DNA of 64,000 nt, from positions 186,001-250,000 of the forward strand of contig JAJSPD010000035.1 of NCBI GenBank assembly GCA_021307315.1. Direction: 5' to 3'. The translations under genes were made by a program, and so were the position numbers. Below, in pieces: positions 1 to 12,034 of the stretch. The stretch comes from Bisporella sp. PMI_857 (Eukaryota > Ascomycota > Leotiomycetes > Helotiales > Helotiaceae). The notes below the pieces were generated by a model. It worked only from the letters and a program-made list of their open reading frames with translations. It had not been told where the DNA came from and did no database searches. Position 1 is the first letter of the stretch, and every line of letters begins with the position of its first letter.

Positions 1-296
1 GAGCTCTATCGCAGACGTTAGCACGCAATCGCATATTGCAAGCGCTATTGAGAGTTGGCGCGGAGTAAATGAACTGATACTCCTTCGCGCTCTCAAATGG
101 CGACTCAGGCAGGATCGCCTCTTACCTCAGTCAAGGTGTTGGTATAAGTAACACCCTGGTAGGTGAGAGTGGTCTGGGCAGGGCAGACAGTGACATAGGT
201 GTCAACGACCTCGGTGGTGTAGACGATGGTCTCGTTCTTGTAGGTGGCGGAGACGGTGGCTGCGAGAGCGAGAACGGCGGCGAATGAGTATTGCAT
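1..296 (-). CDS. Secreted cell-wall-type small protein, 5' part only
   Basis: This is the 5' end of a gene on the minus strand that runs off the left edge. Exon 1 is 126..296 (57 codons). It starts at an ATG and opens with a classic signal peptide: hydrophobic stretch at residues 4-16 and likely cleavage after Val-Ser-Ala. The mature part is rich in Thr/Tyr/Val with the motif YTTEVVDTYVTVCPAQTT, of the sort seen at the N-terminus of fungal GPI-anchored or clock-controlled cell-wall proteins. A GTAAGA donor follows codon 57. An intron of 6..125 is plausible because GCTAAC and a TAG acceptor lie just before base 5, leaving only five bases of exon 2 in view. The function is inferred from composition only. 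The signal peptide and Thr-rich start are seen directly; a GPI anchor cannot be checked here. Confidence 0.65.
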
Positions 297-3200
297 CTTG
301 ACGGTTGGTTGGTATTAAGTTACTTTAAAAGTAAATTTGCGGGAGAGTTATTTGGTATTGGGGTTGATGTAGACGGAGTTGTTTGTGTAAAACGAATGTA
401 AGTGACTGAATAGTCGAGTGATTCTAAGGTGAACGAGAGTGTGGGTGAAGAGGAAAGAGAAGACCGATTGGGGGGTGTTGGCAACTTCTTTATACAGCGT
501 ACAGAGTGGATATCAGAGTGTTAGCGCGGCCACAGGCTTGAACAGGCGAGCCAAGCTTGGAAAGTGCGACCTCTCCCCCAGGAACCAGTCAGGGGGGAGG
601 GAAGAGCCCCATCTGGAAAGGAGTTCAGGTTCAGGTCAGGGGATCTCGACCTTCCATTGGCTGGGATGGAGGTGGGAAGAAAAAACTGGGTAAGACTCAA
701 TAGCGCCAAGCTAGCCTTTTGATCTAACCCTTCCGCGGCTCAACCCTGGTCTCCCTCCTCCCCCCCCATGTCCCTATCAACAGGTTCAAAGCAACAGCAA
801 CTGTTGGGCAAATTCATTTTCATGGAAGAAAACCGGGTCCAATTTCAAGTTGCTTAAGGGGGAGGATGAACTGCTCGGGGGATACGAACAGCACATGAAA
901 GGAAAGAGCAAGCCAAAAAGAAAAAAAAAGAAAAAAAAAAAAAAAGGTATGAATCATGATTCAATCAAACCAAAATAACGATTCTCCCGATTCGAGGGCG
1001 GCCAGATCCGTGAGACTAGCGCATCCCCATCACCATCTCCATCTTCATCTCCATCCAGACCGACAACCTCTCTATTGATTGATTTGCTTAGTAAGTATAA
1101 TGATGATGTTGCTCAATCGCGATTGGGAGATGCGTCTGTTGAGGTGAGCAAAATGCTGCAGCAAGAGTGACTGATCAGATAGCTGAGAATAAATCAAGGG
1201 TGATATGTCATGCTCGCATGTGCAGTCAGCCAACGTACCTTACAGCTCTACGAATTAAAAACCACCGCAGCCAGACAGTTTTGCTGTACCTGCATCTGGC
1301 TGCGCGTACTGCTGTAATCATCACTGGGCATATTGGAATTAGCATCCTGCAGGGTGTGCATAAATCAAGAATAAAAAGCTTTGTTCATCATCATCTCCAT
1401 TTGCCACGTTCAAGGAACTGTAAAGGTAAGCAGGCCATCTTTTAGATTGCATGTAAATTTAGTGTATCGGCCGCGTCCAGTGCTTTGATCAACTTCAAAA
1501 ATTGTTGGTGTAGGGTATTTTATGCTATTGCTTCAGGGGCAAGCTAGAGGCTTTCACTCTGCCTGGACCACCACCACAACAACAGCGTTGGATATAAGCT
1601 TTTCAATATAATTTGCAGATTGTGAGCTGATGCCAACTACGGTAATCAGATTCCTGGACTTGTAGAACATGACAGGCATGTGCAACCAAAAAGCAGGATA
1701 AACAACAACTGGGCAACTTCAATGGCTAAACAGTCTCTTGTACCACCGGCAGCATTAAGGTCATCTATTAACTAGCAAATCAAGTTGTGTTTCCCAACCG
1801 TAAGCAAAGCCATCAGGTAGCCATCAACCATCGTCATGATTTATGGTAATGTAGGATCAGCCCAAGATATGACTAGGCGATCGATGAAATCGACGTTGTA
1901 CAAGGAGCAAAAAGGCAAGGCCGAGCAATGCAGGGAATAACGGTAATCAAGCCACTGGCGTCCGATCGCGCAACATGAGAGATTTACGCCGATATGAAGC
2001 TCGTGTTGACGTTCCCGTCGCATGAAATGACGGGGGAAACTGGAAACAAAGCTGGGGTGGCTTTAGGCGTGGCTTTAGCTGTGGATGCCACTGATTCAAG
2101 GCAACTCACTTAGAACGCCTGGATGTTTTTGAAGTAACTATACCTTGCCTTACCTTGGATGAATAAGGCATAAGACGTATAGTAAGTATAAGTAAATTTG
2201 ATTAAAAATAAATTCTTAAAATGAGACCCCTTCGCCCAACTTGACATGGATGCTCAATCACGATGATACGAGTTCCTATCATTACAAGATCAAAAGAATA
2301 AGCCATTCAGATCAGAATTGTCAAGCCTCAACAAAACAAAACAAACAAAACAGCTCCATGGACCATGGCACACGAGAGTACTCCTAGTAATGCCCTTCCA
2401 ACGATACGGGAGATGGGTTGCCCCGATTGAGACACCGTCATTTGGCAGTTTGGAAACTTTCTATTGGCATAAAGTGGCAACCCAAACCCAACACATCCGG
2501 TCTTGGCCGAGCCGCCAGTAGTGGAGCCCTTCCAACACACACTATTGTCGCTATGAACCCATATCCACCCCGACCAAGAATAGAACCGATGTGCAATTCT
2601 AGAACTCTCGTCCTCATTTGCTTTTTCTGCGACAATGCATTATTGCTTGGACTCCGTCTGCAATTAAAAAACCGAGATGCCCCGATTTTTGTCGTAACAG
2701 GTCTCACAGCCATGGAGATCGATTTCTCGAGATGAGTCGAAACCTCCAACTTCCAACCTCCAAACTTGGGACGAGCGAGGTCCAAACTCCCGGTCCAAAC
2801 CACTCCGAAACCCTTCATCAAAACTCTTCGTTTAAACTTTTCCGTGCCTGACAAATCCGACCAGGATCCCCGAGCCTCAACTTTTTGTTTGTCAAGATGT
2901 GTATGCGCCAGACAACAAGTCTCTGCACCAGAAGCCATCTCCAGGCCAGCTCTACAAATAGCAACTCTTTTACGGATAAACGAGGACAAAATACCCAGTT
3001 AGATGTGGAAAAATAAAGATTCTACCCTGTAAAGTGGTAGGCACTGATGCAGTGGCAGCAGATGCTCGATTCTGCATATTTCATATCTTGTGAACAGCAG
3101 CATTGCTAACAGAACAGATTTAAACATGCACATGAGAGACGGTTCTCCTTAATACACTATAAAAGAAACTTCCAGGATACCGCCATGGAGCCTCCTTATT

Positions 3201-4153
3201 TCAACCCCTATCGCGCGAATACATGACATTTATCTAGCTTCTAGAGATAGGAAAGAGTTAGCCCAGCAGAGGATAGAAGGATTTCACAACAGAAACACAA
3301 AACAAGATCCTTAGCAGAAACAACGACAACATACAACTAGCGTTGCATAACCCGGATGCTCATGGAAACTAGCCAAAGGATCGCACGCACCCAATCATCT
3401 CAGTGAACTTTACAACGTATTCAACGACTATGAGAAAATGTTCGCAATGGTTACTCCTGCAACTACGGAGGATAGCCATTGGTTTGTCTCTCATTTGCTG
3501 CATACATATATGGATTCTGGAGTCGCTCCTCAGCTCCTGCGTGTGCTAATATTACTTGTATGAACACAGGTATTCTGCACCATGCAAAGCTACTTGCCAT
3601 ATGTCATGTTATGCCCTTGCTCAGATTCCTTACAAGTTGAGAAGGCATGAGGCTGTCGAATCCAGCCAAGGCGGAATAGACATGCATGCGGATGAGCCAG
3701 GCCGGAACATTCTCAGGCTCCATATAGTCTAGAGTTCTCCAACTTGACCAGAAGGTTCACATGTACCTTGTGGCATCGAGGGAGAACCAAGCGGTTTTCG
3801 AAGCTGTTTTCGAGCTCGGTAGGTTTTGAGTTTTGGAGCGCATGACGGCGAAGGTGCTTCTGTTTTTGCAGTGTATACAGTAAGCAGTGGTCTTTTGTAT
3901 AGTACGATTTATGCAATACTTGCCATCAGCTCCCTTATTCTGCTGAACCACGCCATAGTGCCACGTCCTTCTCTTTTCAATTCGACTATTGTTAGTGAGA
4001 TCCATTATCTATACTTTTGTACAATATTTTCGAGATGAACGGTAAGAGGCAAGATACAAAAAGGGGCGCGTTGTTGGCATAATTATATTCTCTAGTTACA
4101 TTCCAGGGAAAGCTTGACTCATTATTATCTCAGCCTCGACTACCGAACATCAA
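297..4153. other. Gene-poor intergenic stretch
   Basis: About 3.9 kb with no reading frame I can support. It holds the promoter of the small secreted protein, an A-rich tract near 920-945 and scattered short frames without ATG starts or family motifs. The longest, on the minus strand at 2438..2989, begins at TTG and is unlike any family I know. Confidence 0.5.
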
Positions 4154-5230
4154 CTAAGCTTTGCTAGCCTTCTTCTCAAGCTCAACAAATTCTGCAATAG
4201 CATCATGGATAGAGGATTCCAGTGTCCGGAATTTAATACCCAGCTCATTTTGGATCTTGCTGTTGTCTAGACGATACACATCCGGCAATGGTGTCCCAGG
4301 CGTCCCCTCCGGAACCACAGACCTCTTCTCAGGAAAGTCTCGGCGAATTATGTCCACGATCTGCTGATATGTGTAGTTACCTGCTGTGGTTAAATATCTC
4401 TGCCCTCCTGCCTTCGGTGCTTCATACGCAAGGAGATGGGCCTCGCCAACGTCGCGTACATCAACCCAAGCATAGAATACGTCCCCTGGAACAATCTTCT
4501 CCGAACCGTTGATGAGACGATAAAGATCTGCCGACGAGGTATTCAAATGGTCGAGACCCTCAACAGTATGCGCGGCCGGCCCATAAATCATAGGAGGCAA
4601 AATGCTCGCCACAGAGAAGTTCACATTGTTTTCCTTCACAAAGTCGAACGCGGCTTTTTCAGCGAACGTTTTGGACGCGCAATATGCGATGGTCCCGTCA
4701 GTCTCGGGATTCGATGCAATCTCCAAAGTGACAGGGTTCCAGTCTTTCTCGGAATATGTATATCCAGGTCTTATTCCTTTGGTGAAGTCTCCTACGGCGG
4801 CGAATGAGGAGGTGAGGACGACGCGTTTGACTTTTGGGTTGTTCTTTTGGATGGATTTCAAAACTTCAGTCGTGCCTTTGATCGCTGGGTCCAGGAGATC
4901 GCGAACATTATCCTCGACCTTCGTGACGAAGGGCGATGCAGTATGAATGACCCCATCGACATCTTTCACAGCCTCATCGTGCCCTCCAGGTAGCGCGACA
5001 TCTTTGACAATGGCGAATGACAGCTGGTCAAGGTATTTTCTGTGGCTCTTCCTGACTTTCTCTGCCGATGCTTCGTTCCGTACCGTGGTGCGAACGTTGT
5101 AGCCGCGAGACAGGAAGGAGTTGAGGACATGAGCAGCGACATATCCTGTGCCGCCAGTAACGAGTACGGTCTTCCCTTTACCAGATTTGCTAGTGAGGAG
5201 ATCGTTTACTTTTGCTTTGACAGAATCCAT
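4154..5230 (-). CDS. NAD(P)-dependent extended SDR (dihydroflavonol/ketone reductase-like)
   Basis: Single-exon gene of 358 codons. I place the start at the ATG at 5230 (MDSVKAKVNDLL), because the 33 residues upstream are low-complexity Ser/Thr/Pro and lie before the Rossmann fold. The N-terminus carries the dinucleotide-binding signature TGGTGYVAAHV at about residues 26-36. Further on come the catalytic serine region (LTSSFAAVGDF) and the active-site tetrad motif Y-C-A-S-K. These mark the extended short-chain dehydrogenase family that includes yeast Gre2 methylglyoxal/isovaleraldehyde reductase and plant dihydroflavonol 4-reductase. Members reduce aldehydes or ketones with NADPH in the cytosol; the substrate here cannot be read from sequence. 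No cluster partners are adjacent. Family confidence is high, substrate confidence low. Confidence 0.88.
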   Translation of the reverse strand: MDSVKAKVNDLLTSKSGKGKTVLVTGGTGYVAAHVLNSFLSRGYNVRTTVRNEASAEKVRKSHRKYLDQLSFAIVKDVALPGGHDEAVKDVDGVIHTASPFVTKVEDNVRDLLDPAIKGTTEVLKSIQKNNPKVKRVVLTSSFAAVGDFTKGIRPGYTYSEKDWNPVTLEIASNPETDGTIAYCASKTFAEKAAFDFVKENNVNFSVASILPPMIYGPAAHTVEGLDHLNTSSADLYRLINGSEKIVPGDVFYAWVDVRDVGEAHLLAYEAPKAGGQRYLTTAGNYTYQQIVDIIRRDFPEKRSVVPEGTPGTPLPDVYRLDNSKIQNELGIKFRTLESSIHDAIAEFVELEKKASKA

Positions 5231-6394
5231 TTCGTGATATGTATTAGGTGTAGATAATTTGGGTTGAACAGGTAGAGTAGATGTAGGGTTGGTTTTATAT
5301 TGACTGTGGCTAATAGAGCTGTGATGCAAACGTATTTAAAGTTCCAGTACAAGACCGTCCGCAACCACCTTTATATCCATCGCGATGCCAGCATGCACCA
5401 CCTCCCGATTTATAATACAGCTATGATCTCACAGATCTCCGACCACAGCATCTCTCTCAATATGTGTTCTACCATCAACCCCGCAGGAAGCAAAAGCCAA
5501 AATCCTCAGCTCCATGATGTCGAATGGTGATAAGGTTTGTTACAGCATGTCGGTTATGCCATTGACCAATCAAATTTGTCAGCGATATGGTTGACGGTTC
5601 GGTGTTAGAGGGACGTTCTCTCTAGAAAGGGGGTGGACAGGGATTGCGGAGTGAAGGAGTTGCTATGATTGGACGAATTGAGGAGTTAGTAACATACTTT
5701 CTAGAACCCACTCTTGCGAGTTTGTTTCTCTACAGTCTGCAGCCGACGTTGATAGAAGGGTGATTGATTGCCAATGTAAGATCTATTTTCGTTGACCATT
5801 TCGGTTTTCCTTGTGCGAGATTCCTGATTTAGACGTTCTGTCGAGAACGCAACGTGAAAGACTCTTATCACCAATCAAAAAGTATAATACCCCCATCATG
5901 CATCAGAGAAATGTAACTCTATTAGAAGCAATGAAGAAGCTGTCCCAATGCTAGCCCAAGCCATCTCGACGTCTTGATCCTCAGAACAAACAGACCGTAT
6001 CTAAACCCCCCCTTTTTTTTCCCCAATTCATGTACCTATCACGGGTACAAACCACCCAGCAGAAACCCGCACATTCACGCAGCAATACCTGCAGCTCAAT
6101 ACATTCTCCCCGTAAACCATACCTCACAGGCCCGATTTCCCGATGTCGGATATCAATCTCCAAGCATCCGCTCCGCAGGCTCGGACTTGAAGAATACCTG
6201 TTGGCCCTCGCGCCGGAACCACCTTGAACAAGCCAGCATGTCAGAGGGTCATGTATTTTTTTTTTCGTCCGCGAGGCTGCTGCTGCCCTGTCACGCCTTA
6301 AGCCTTTGATATACGGACGTGCTGTTGAGATTTATACCGCAGAGCGGCAGCATGGGATCAGGGGGGGAGGTTCGATATATAGGTCCGGCGTACG
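5231..6394. other. Intergenic region upstream of the SDR gene
   Basis: About 1.2 kb holding the promoter of the SDR gene. A T-run lies at 6011-6020 and another at about 6256-6265. No gene is supported. Confidence 0.4.
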
Positions 6395-7027
6395 ATGTCT
6401 GAGTTTTGTCAAGCGCGTTTTGTAGTAGCTTCTGTTGATACGCGATGCCATGTTGGCGAGAGCAAGCAGAAGAGGTATCAAGCTGGCTTGCCTACTTCCG
6501 ACTCGTTGAGAGAAGATGGCGGGAATATGAAATCATGGTGGAGCGAGGTAGCAGAAAGTTCCGCGTCAGATATCACGTCAAGCCTTTCGAGGCTTTATGC
6601 ATATCAAGATGGTAATATAAGATTGCTAGGAAATGGAAACCAGCAGTCGATTCTGAAGCTCCTGCATCCTTCGTATTACATATATGATATCCTGCTTGCT
6701 CAAATGATATGTAGACATCAGATGGTTGGCGAAGTTAGTCTGGCTTTAACGCAGGCCAGCTCCAGGCAGAAGACCAGATTGAAAGCCGGTATATTCGGGG
6801 CTGTGCAAATCTTTGGCTATAGGGATGGTTTGGAAGTATATACATTTTCCTTTCATTCTGCCCGTGTTGTCGAGTATCGAATCGGGTTCAATAGCAAGCT
6901 ATCAACGAATTACCATATAGCTCAAATAGTTCATGGGATATATAAACCCACCAAGTTCTTTCAGTTGGCGCAAGCCAGCCAATCACCTGGGCTCGTGTAT
7001 CAGAAATCCCCGTCCTCCAGGCTCTAA
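6395..7027 (+). CDS. Hypothetical 210-residue ORF, doubtful
   Basis: An uninterrupted ATG-started frame of 210 codons ending in TAA. I recognise no domain, signal peptide or membrane segment. A TATA-like sequence (GATATATAGG) lies about 20 bases before the ATG, too close for a normal transcription start. At this length one such open frame could occur by chance in a window of this size, so its status is uncertain. It has no motif, intron or conserved neighbour to support it. It is listed because it is the longest unexplained intact ATG-started frame in the gene-poor left third. Confidence 0.25.
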   Translation: MSEFCQARFVVASVDTRCHVGESKQKRYQAGLPTSDSLREDGGNMKSWWSEVAESSASDITSSLSRLYAYQDGNIRLLGNGNQQSILKLLHPSYYIYDILLAQMICRHQMVGEVSLALTQASSRQKTRLKAGIFGAVQIFGYRDGLEVYTFSFHSARVVEYRIGFNSKLSTNYHIAQIVHGIYKPTKFFQLAQASQSPGLVYQKSPSSRL

Positions 7028-8135
7028 ATTAAGAAATTATGACCGGATGACTTGAATTAGCAGGAAATGTATACTCTCCATCCATTTTCACCATTCCATC
7101 CAGTCAAAGGAGATCATTCTCCCTTCCACTCCTCCAATACACCAACCATTCTTTTGCTTTCTTTTTTGAAAATCAAACACCGATGGCAACGGCAAAGGAG
7201 TATACTTTAAAGTCGACATACTTAGCGATCAGTCAAAACATCCATTCAATGAATACGTTCCCTAAAGCATCCCCCCCCCCCCCCCCCCCCCAAAAAATAA
7301 ATAACTTCTGATCACCCTTCATCTCGATTTACTTTCAACAAACACATCTATAGCATATCACAGCGGACACATGTATCTACAGACAGCCGCAACAAGAAGA
7401 GAATACAAGAATCACCATCCCCCCCCGGCAGTAATCTCGTCTGGCAGAAACCAACCTCTCCTTCTACTTCAAAATGCTGAAAATTCAGGCGTACCGTCCA
7501 GGTTACCCTGTTCACGCACACCATCGTTATTTTCCGGCACGCCCAGGCCGGGCGTGCATGGAGGGATACGATGAGAAATCGGTGATGAGCGGGTGTATGT
7601 TTTTTTAGGGGCTGGATATAGAAGGAGGGGGAGGGGTGAGCACGACGTTGGTGGCGCGTTGGATCGGGAGGGTATTTATGTGTGTGCGAGGACGTCGATG
7701 TGGAGGCGGAATGAGATGAGATGTGATGTGAGATTCGAAGATAACAGGGTCAAGAAATATTCGTTGTGTATGTAACTTGGATGAGAGGAATGTATTTTAA
7801 GATGGGTACTTGCTTGAATGGTTGGATTGGGGCGGGCGGGAAGTATGTTGCGTTGTGAAGAACTTCTCTTTGCCTGCATGGTTTTTAAACTCTAGGATAA
7901 GCTTCTAGATGAGTTTCATGAAAGATAGATCACGCAGAAGATAACATTGAGGGTCAAAATCAAGGAGGAAGACCTTGAAATTCCGGTACACCATCCAAAC
8001 TCCATGGTATGGCAAGCACTACCTATACAAATACCCGCAACCCTAACGTTCCTCGCGAGAAACGCTGATCATGAAGTGAACACTCTGGATACTTCAAGCC
8101 CACGATCATCAAGCACCTTCATCTAGAATCAAAAT
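7028..8135. other. Intergenic region with homopolymer tract
   Basis: About 1.1 kb between the doubtful ORF and the 3' end of the coiled-coil gene. Apart from a 21-base C tract nothing is recognisable. Confidence 0.4.
7271..7291. repeat. Poly-C homopolymer (21 C)
   Basis: A run of 21 consecutive cytosines followed directly by an A-rich stretch, in a gene-free region. Such a run is expected to vary in length between isolates and is prone to assembly error. Confidence 0.9.
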
Positions 8136-10334
8136 CTAACCTTCCATAGTTTTCTCGCCACGACCCTTGTGGCTGCCCATCTTCTCGATAGAGCTCATGA
8201 TACCACTCCTGTAACCAAGTCCGCTCCCAGGTCTCATCCCTTGAGAGCTTCCGCTTCTACTCCGCTCGTGGCCAGGTGCAGCCGGAGCACCGAATCCTCC
8301 TCTGCCGATACGGCTTTCGCTTGTGCCATTTGACAGGCTCGTTGGTGCTCGAAGTCCAGACGCCCGGGAAATGCTACCTCGAAGATTCTCTACCGTGCTT
8401 GCTTGGTTCTGTGCTGGTGGAGCAGTCTTTGTCGATGGCGTATCTGGGACAGCGTTCATGTTGTTTGCGAGCATCTCGTCAAATGCAGCTACCAGTGGAA
8501 TCATCTCGTCGACCGCTGCTACTAACTTGCCCTTCTCAACTCGTTCATCCTCCAGGAGCCTTCGAAGGTCGGAATTATCCCTCTTTACACTTTCAACAAC
8601 TCGTGAAAGGCCTTCAACCTCTGCCTCAAGCTCCTTCGTCTTTGCATCCCGTGCAGCTTGTTTTTCAAGATCTTGAGTCACTTCAAGAGGATTCTTGGGC
8701 TCTATCTGGGTGAGTGTCGTATTTCGTCCAAGTTTGAGCTCCTCGTTTTCCTTAGAGAGATCTTCGATCTGCCCCTCTAACTCTCTGATCTTCTTCTCCC
8801 ACCTTCGCTCGTAGCTCTTCTTGAGCGCAGCGACCTTGGTTTCATGCTTTTCTTTGTACAAAGTATGCAATTCTCGTGAGACCTTTTCTACAGCAAGTTC
8901 CACTGCCCTTCCACCACATACACATTCTCCTGATCTAGCTTCTTCATTTTCGGATACTGGACCGGGCTTGCCAGCACGGATAGCAGCGATTTTGCTTTCT
9001 GCCTCCTGCGCCATCATTTCTGCCGCCTCTCTCCTCCTTTCAGACTCGTTCAATCTTCCCTCAAGGTCCTCCCGGTCTCGCTCTCCGTGCACGATCTCCT
9101 CCTTTACGTTTCGTAGAACAGCCTCCATCTCCCTGCCTCTCTTCTCCCATTCCTCTTTCTCAGCAGCGAGTTGATCCTTCAAGTTCCGTTCTTCCCGCAC
9201 CTGCTCCATACTTTCACCGACTCTTTTCTCTGCATCACCAACTGCTGTCTTCAGGGATTGAACTTCGGCTTCTTTCCCGCTCAATGAAGCTTTCAAGCTG
9301 CTTATTTCCGATAAGAAGCTTGACTTTAGGCTTTCGAGTTCTCTTGGCGTGATTGATGGCATACTACGTGGCGTAGGAGCTGGTGGAATATCAAAGTCAA
9401 GGAGATTGGATATACGGTTTGCTGACGGGGTGACACTGCCGTAACGTAAATCTGACATAGTGTTCATGCTCTTGATAGGTGATTGCCTCGCCTGCTTTGT
9501 CGGAGAGTTGATAGCGCGGCCGGAGAAGCCATTCATCTGGGCGGTGAAGTCAAGAAGTAAGTTTGTGGTATTGCCATCATCTGTGCCATTTCTACGACCA
9601 CGAGGAGTTGGTGAAGGTGAGCGGTGGTTTATTTGCCGCCGCGCTGTCGCTGGTGTAGCCATTCCATTTCGTCTTGGTGTTGGCCCCATCGAAGCATATT
9701 TTGTAGGGCTGTGTCCGATCTTCGCAAACATTGTCATGTCGGGAACGGCGCTGAACTCGCTGAAAGTGCTGACCATTGTATCGTCCATATTGACAGTATC
9801 ATCATGACGAGGACCACCCATGGAGCAGATTGTATCGTCTTGCTCATCATGGAAGTCACTATCACCATCCTCCAGTATCTCAATTGCTTTTGTAAGGCCT
9901 TCGTTATCTCTTAGAACATCCTCCATCGTTATAGTCCTCTCAGCCACTGTAGGTCGTTGTTCGGGCAATGACACTTTGATGGGGAACCTCTTCTCTGGGG
10001 ATGAAAGCTTTCTTGGGCTTCTTAGATTATCAGGTGTCTTTTGCGGCGACTTGGCTGGGGGAGATGTGCGACTCTTTAACATTTTCAAAGGCGATGCGGA
10101 TTCGCGTTCAATTGGGCTCTTTCGTGCGAGTCTGGCTAATTTGTCAGGCGAGAGATTCTCGCGATCTTCCAGATCTCCAGAGACGTTCGCAACAAAGGGA
10201 GAGCTGGGAGGAGAGTCGCTTTGCAAAGAGGATGTTGAGGTATAGCTAGTGACTTGATACTCATGGAGCAATTGTTTGGATGGCGATCGTTCATTCAGTA
10301 CTGCATCTGCAGTAAGCGACAATGGTGAATCCAT
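8136..10334 (-). CDS. Long coiled-coil protein, probably spindle-pole/microtubule associated
   Basis: A single open frame of 732 residues starting at the ATG at 10334 (MDSPLSLTADAV). The first 330 residues are disordered and packed with proline-directed sites such as SPSK, SPDK, SPLK, SPQK, SPRK, SPEK, SPTK, SPIK and TPRR, a pattern typical of CDK-regulated cytoskeletal proteins. From about residue 330 to 600 the sequence is a long heptad-rich coiled coil, interrupted by a short Cys pair (ECVCGG) and followed by a basic segment (KKSYERRWEKKIRELEGQIE). The C-terminus is Ser/Gly-rich. The layout resembles fungal spindle-pole or microtubule-organising proteins of the SnaD/Alp7 kind. That assignment rests on architecture and memory of the family, not on a diagnostic motif, so coiled-coil protein is the safe call. 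Confidence 0.75.
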   Translation of the reverse strand: MDSPLSLTADAVLNERSPSKQLLHEYQVTSYTSTSSLQSDSPPSSPFVANVSGDLEDRENLSPDKLARLARKSPIERESASPLKMLKSRTSPPAKSPQKTPDNLRSPRKLSSPEKRFPIKVSLPEQRPTVAERTITMEDVLRDNEGLTKAIEILEDGDSDFHDEQDDTICSMGGPRHDDTVNMDDTMVSTFSEFSAVPDMTMFAKIGHSPTKYASMGPTPRRNGMATPATARRQINHRSPSPTPRGRRNGTDDGNTTNLLLDFTAQMNGFSGRAINSPTKQARQSPIKSMNTMSDLRYGSVTPSANRISNLLDFDIPPAPTPRSMPSITPRELESLKSSFLSEISSLKASLSGKEAEVQSLKTAVGDAEKRVGESMEQVREERNLKDQLAAEKEEWEKRGREMEAVLRNVKEEIVHGERDREDLEGRLNESERRREAAEMMAQEAESKIAAIRAGKPGPVSENEEARSGECVCGGRAVELAVEKVSRELHTLYKEKHETKVAALKKSYERRWEKKIRELEGQIEDLSKENEELKLGRNTTLTQIEPKNPLEVTQDLEKQAARDAKTKELEAEVEGLSRVVESVKRDNSDLRRLLEDERVEKGKLVAAVDEMIPLVAAFDEMLANNMNAVPDTPSTKTAPPAQNQASTVENLRGSISRASGLRAPTSLSNGTSESRIGRGGFGAPAAPGHERSRSGSSQGMRPGSGLGYRSGIMSSIEKMGSHKGRGEKTMEG

Positions 10335-11145
10335 AGTATAAACTAAATTCAAAGGTGAATTCTAGTCGAATGCTTTGGCAAAGCTATAAAATTGAGTTGC
10401 TGTTGACAAGGCCGCCTGAAGAAAGTTGTGAAGTGAGAATAACAAGGATGGTTTGTTGATGTAAACAAAAACATTAGCGCAATTACAGGGGCTCTGACCG
10501 CATTGAACATTCTTTGACAGGAAAATTATTTGAATCTTATTTACACGCACTCACTTAAGAGATTTTTTTTAAGCCTTATACCTTCAGATCATGTTTTGAA
10601 GGTCCTATCCTTTCTGAGCTCTTGCAGAAATATACTAGTTCCGCAGGATGGTCTCAGTTTATTATGTAATGATACTGTTGAGAAACGCGTAAAATAACGC
10701 AATGAGATTCAAGATATCAGCGTATTTCATGAGGCCACAAGGTGGCATTGTTTGTTCGATATGTTGTTAGGACATTTCAACTTTATCACACAAGCTCAAA
10801 AGTGTTCTCTAGCAGATGGATACTAAAATTTTGTTACGCAAACGCTGAAGTATTTTTTCACACTGTTCACGTGTTTGATAGTTCAGATACAGAATTATGC
10901 ACTTACTTCTGGAGAAGTCTCTGCTGTTTCTTAAGATAGCTCCAAGAAACTAGGAATCATTTACTCATGTTTCATGCAATGTACCCATAAACCATGCTTC
11001 CATGCCTCCATGCGTCAATGCTGCCACGTTATCTAAATGCCGTATCCCCAAACTCCATGAGCGGCCATCCGTCCCACAAAACGCCACCCAAAATATGTAC
11101 ATACCTGTCTGACGGTCATGACATGCCTGAAACATGAAAGTGTGG
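10335..11145. other. Intergenic region between the coiled-coil and BRCT genes
   Basis: About 0.8 kb, AT-rich at its centre, containing the promoter of the coiled-coil gene and the 3' flank of the BRCT gene. No gene supported. Confidence 0.4.
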
Positions 11146-12034
11146 TCAGGGTATCGAACTAGAGTTTCCAGAGCCAGTGCTGGGTGATTTGGTAAGCATA
11201 CCGTACACGCTCTGTTGCCCCTTTGGCGCAATTTTTAGGTTGATGTAGGGAGTTTCTGATAATCGCTTGCCAGCCTTCATACTTTCGAGTACCCTGTACA
11301 TAGACGTTAATAGTTTTCCAAGACGTCTGTTCCAAGCCTTGATGCTTACCACTCAACACCGACATATTTCACTCCACAACCTCCAATTCTCTTAATCTCC
11401 TTTTGAAGCTTTGATGCGGACAATCCTCCACCTGCGCCAGAGGCATTTGACGACGGCTTCCCCAAAATGACATGCGAAACTTTTCGTCTCCCAAGATGAA
11501 GAGAAACCTGAGCTCCATTCTCTGCAAGGATATGCTTTAGTTTATGATCTGATATTAGCGGCGCAGTGCTGCCGTTTATATGTATGACAAGCCCAGCAAA
11601 GACTCCTTTTCGTCCATTCTCCTTCTCAAACTCCTTAATATCATCTTCCCGTTTCCTCTCTGCCATCAGTTTTTCCTCGTTGGTCATTGGGACTGACGAG
11701 CGTTAGCGACGTGCTTCTCTAGTGTGATTATGCGCATACTTTTGGTTGTTTTCAGCATCAACATATCTCCAACACTCATTTTTGCCCGAGCCCTAATATC
11801 CTTTGGTATCATAGCCTTGGCCTTCTCATCCCAATCCTCAGATCCTGCCCCAATGGTATCTGACATTCTCTTTCCCCCAGTATCGCCACTCTTGAACTGA
11901 TGAGAGAGCTTCATATTCCTTGACTGGCGCCATCCTGTTGATCTTCCTAATCTATTCTCGGCTCTTTGATGGCCAGTTGAGGAAGAGTTCCAGGCATCGA
12001 AAAAGTTGTTATGCATAGGCTGCGGAGGTGGCAT
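11146..12034 (-). CDS. BRCT-domain protein (DNA damage/repair type)
   Basis: Three exons on the minus strand: 11740..12034, 11350..11692 and 11146..11293, giving 261 residues. The introns are 47 nt (GTATGC, branch GCTAAC, CAG) and 56 nt (GTAAGC, branch ACTATTAAC, CAG). Both joins restore the frame exactly (...TTK-IPMTNEEK... and ...GVEW-VLESMKAGKRL...). After a basic, disordered N-terminus there is one BRCT fold at about residues 135-225: VFAGLVIHINGSTAPLISDHKLKHI, a GAQVSLHLGRRKVSHVILG core and the conserved Trp of GVEWVLES. BRCT modules bind phosphoproteins in DNA damage responses; this fungal family has no firm name I can give. A GTATGC sits near the 3' end, so an alternative last exon cannot be excluded. 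The promoter holds an ACGCG core near 12126, compatible with S-phase expression. Confidence 0.8.

Noticed and set aside
2438..2989. 183-codon minus-strand frame
   Set aside because: It opens at TTG, has no ATG near the start, no domain and overlaps other open frames; not supported as a gene.
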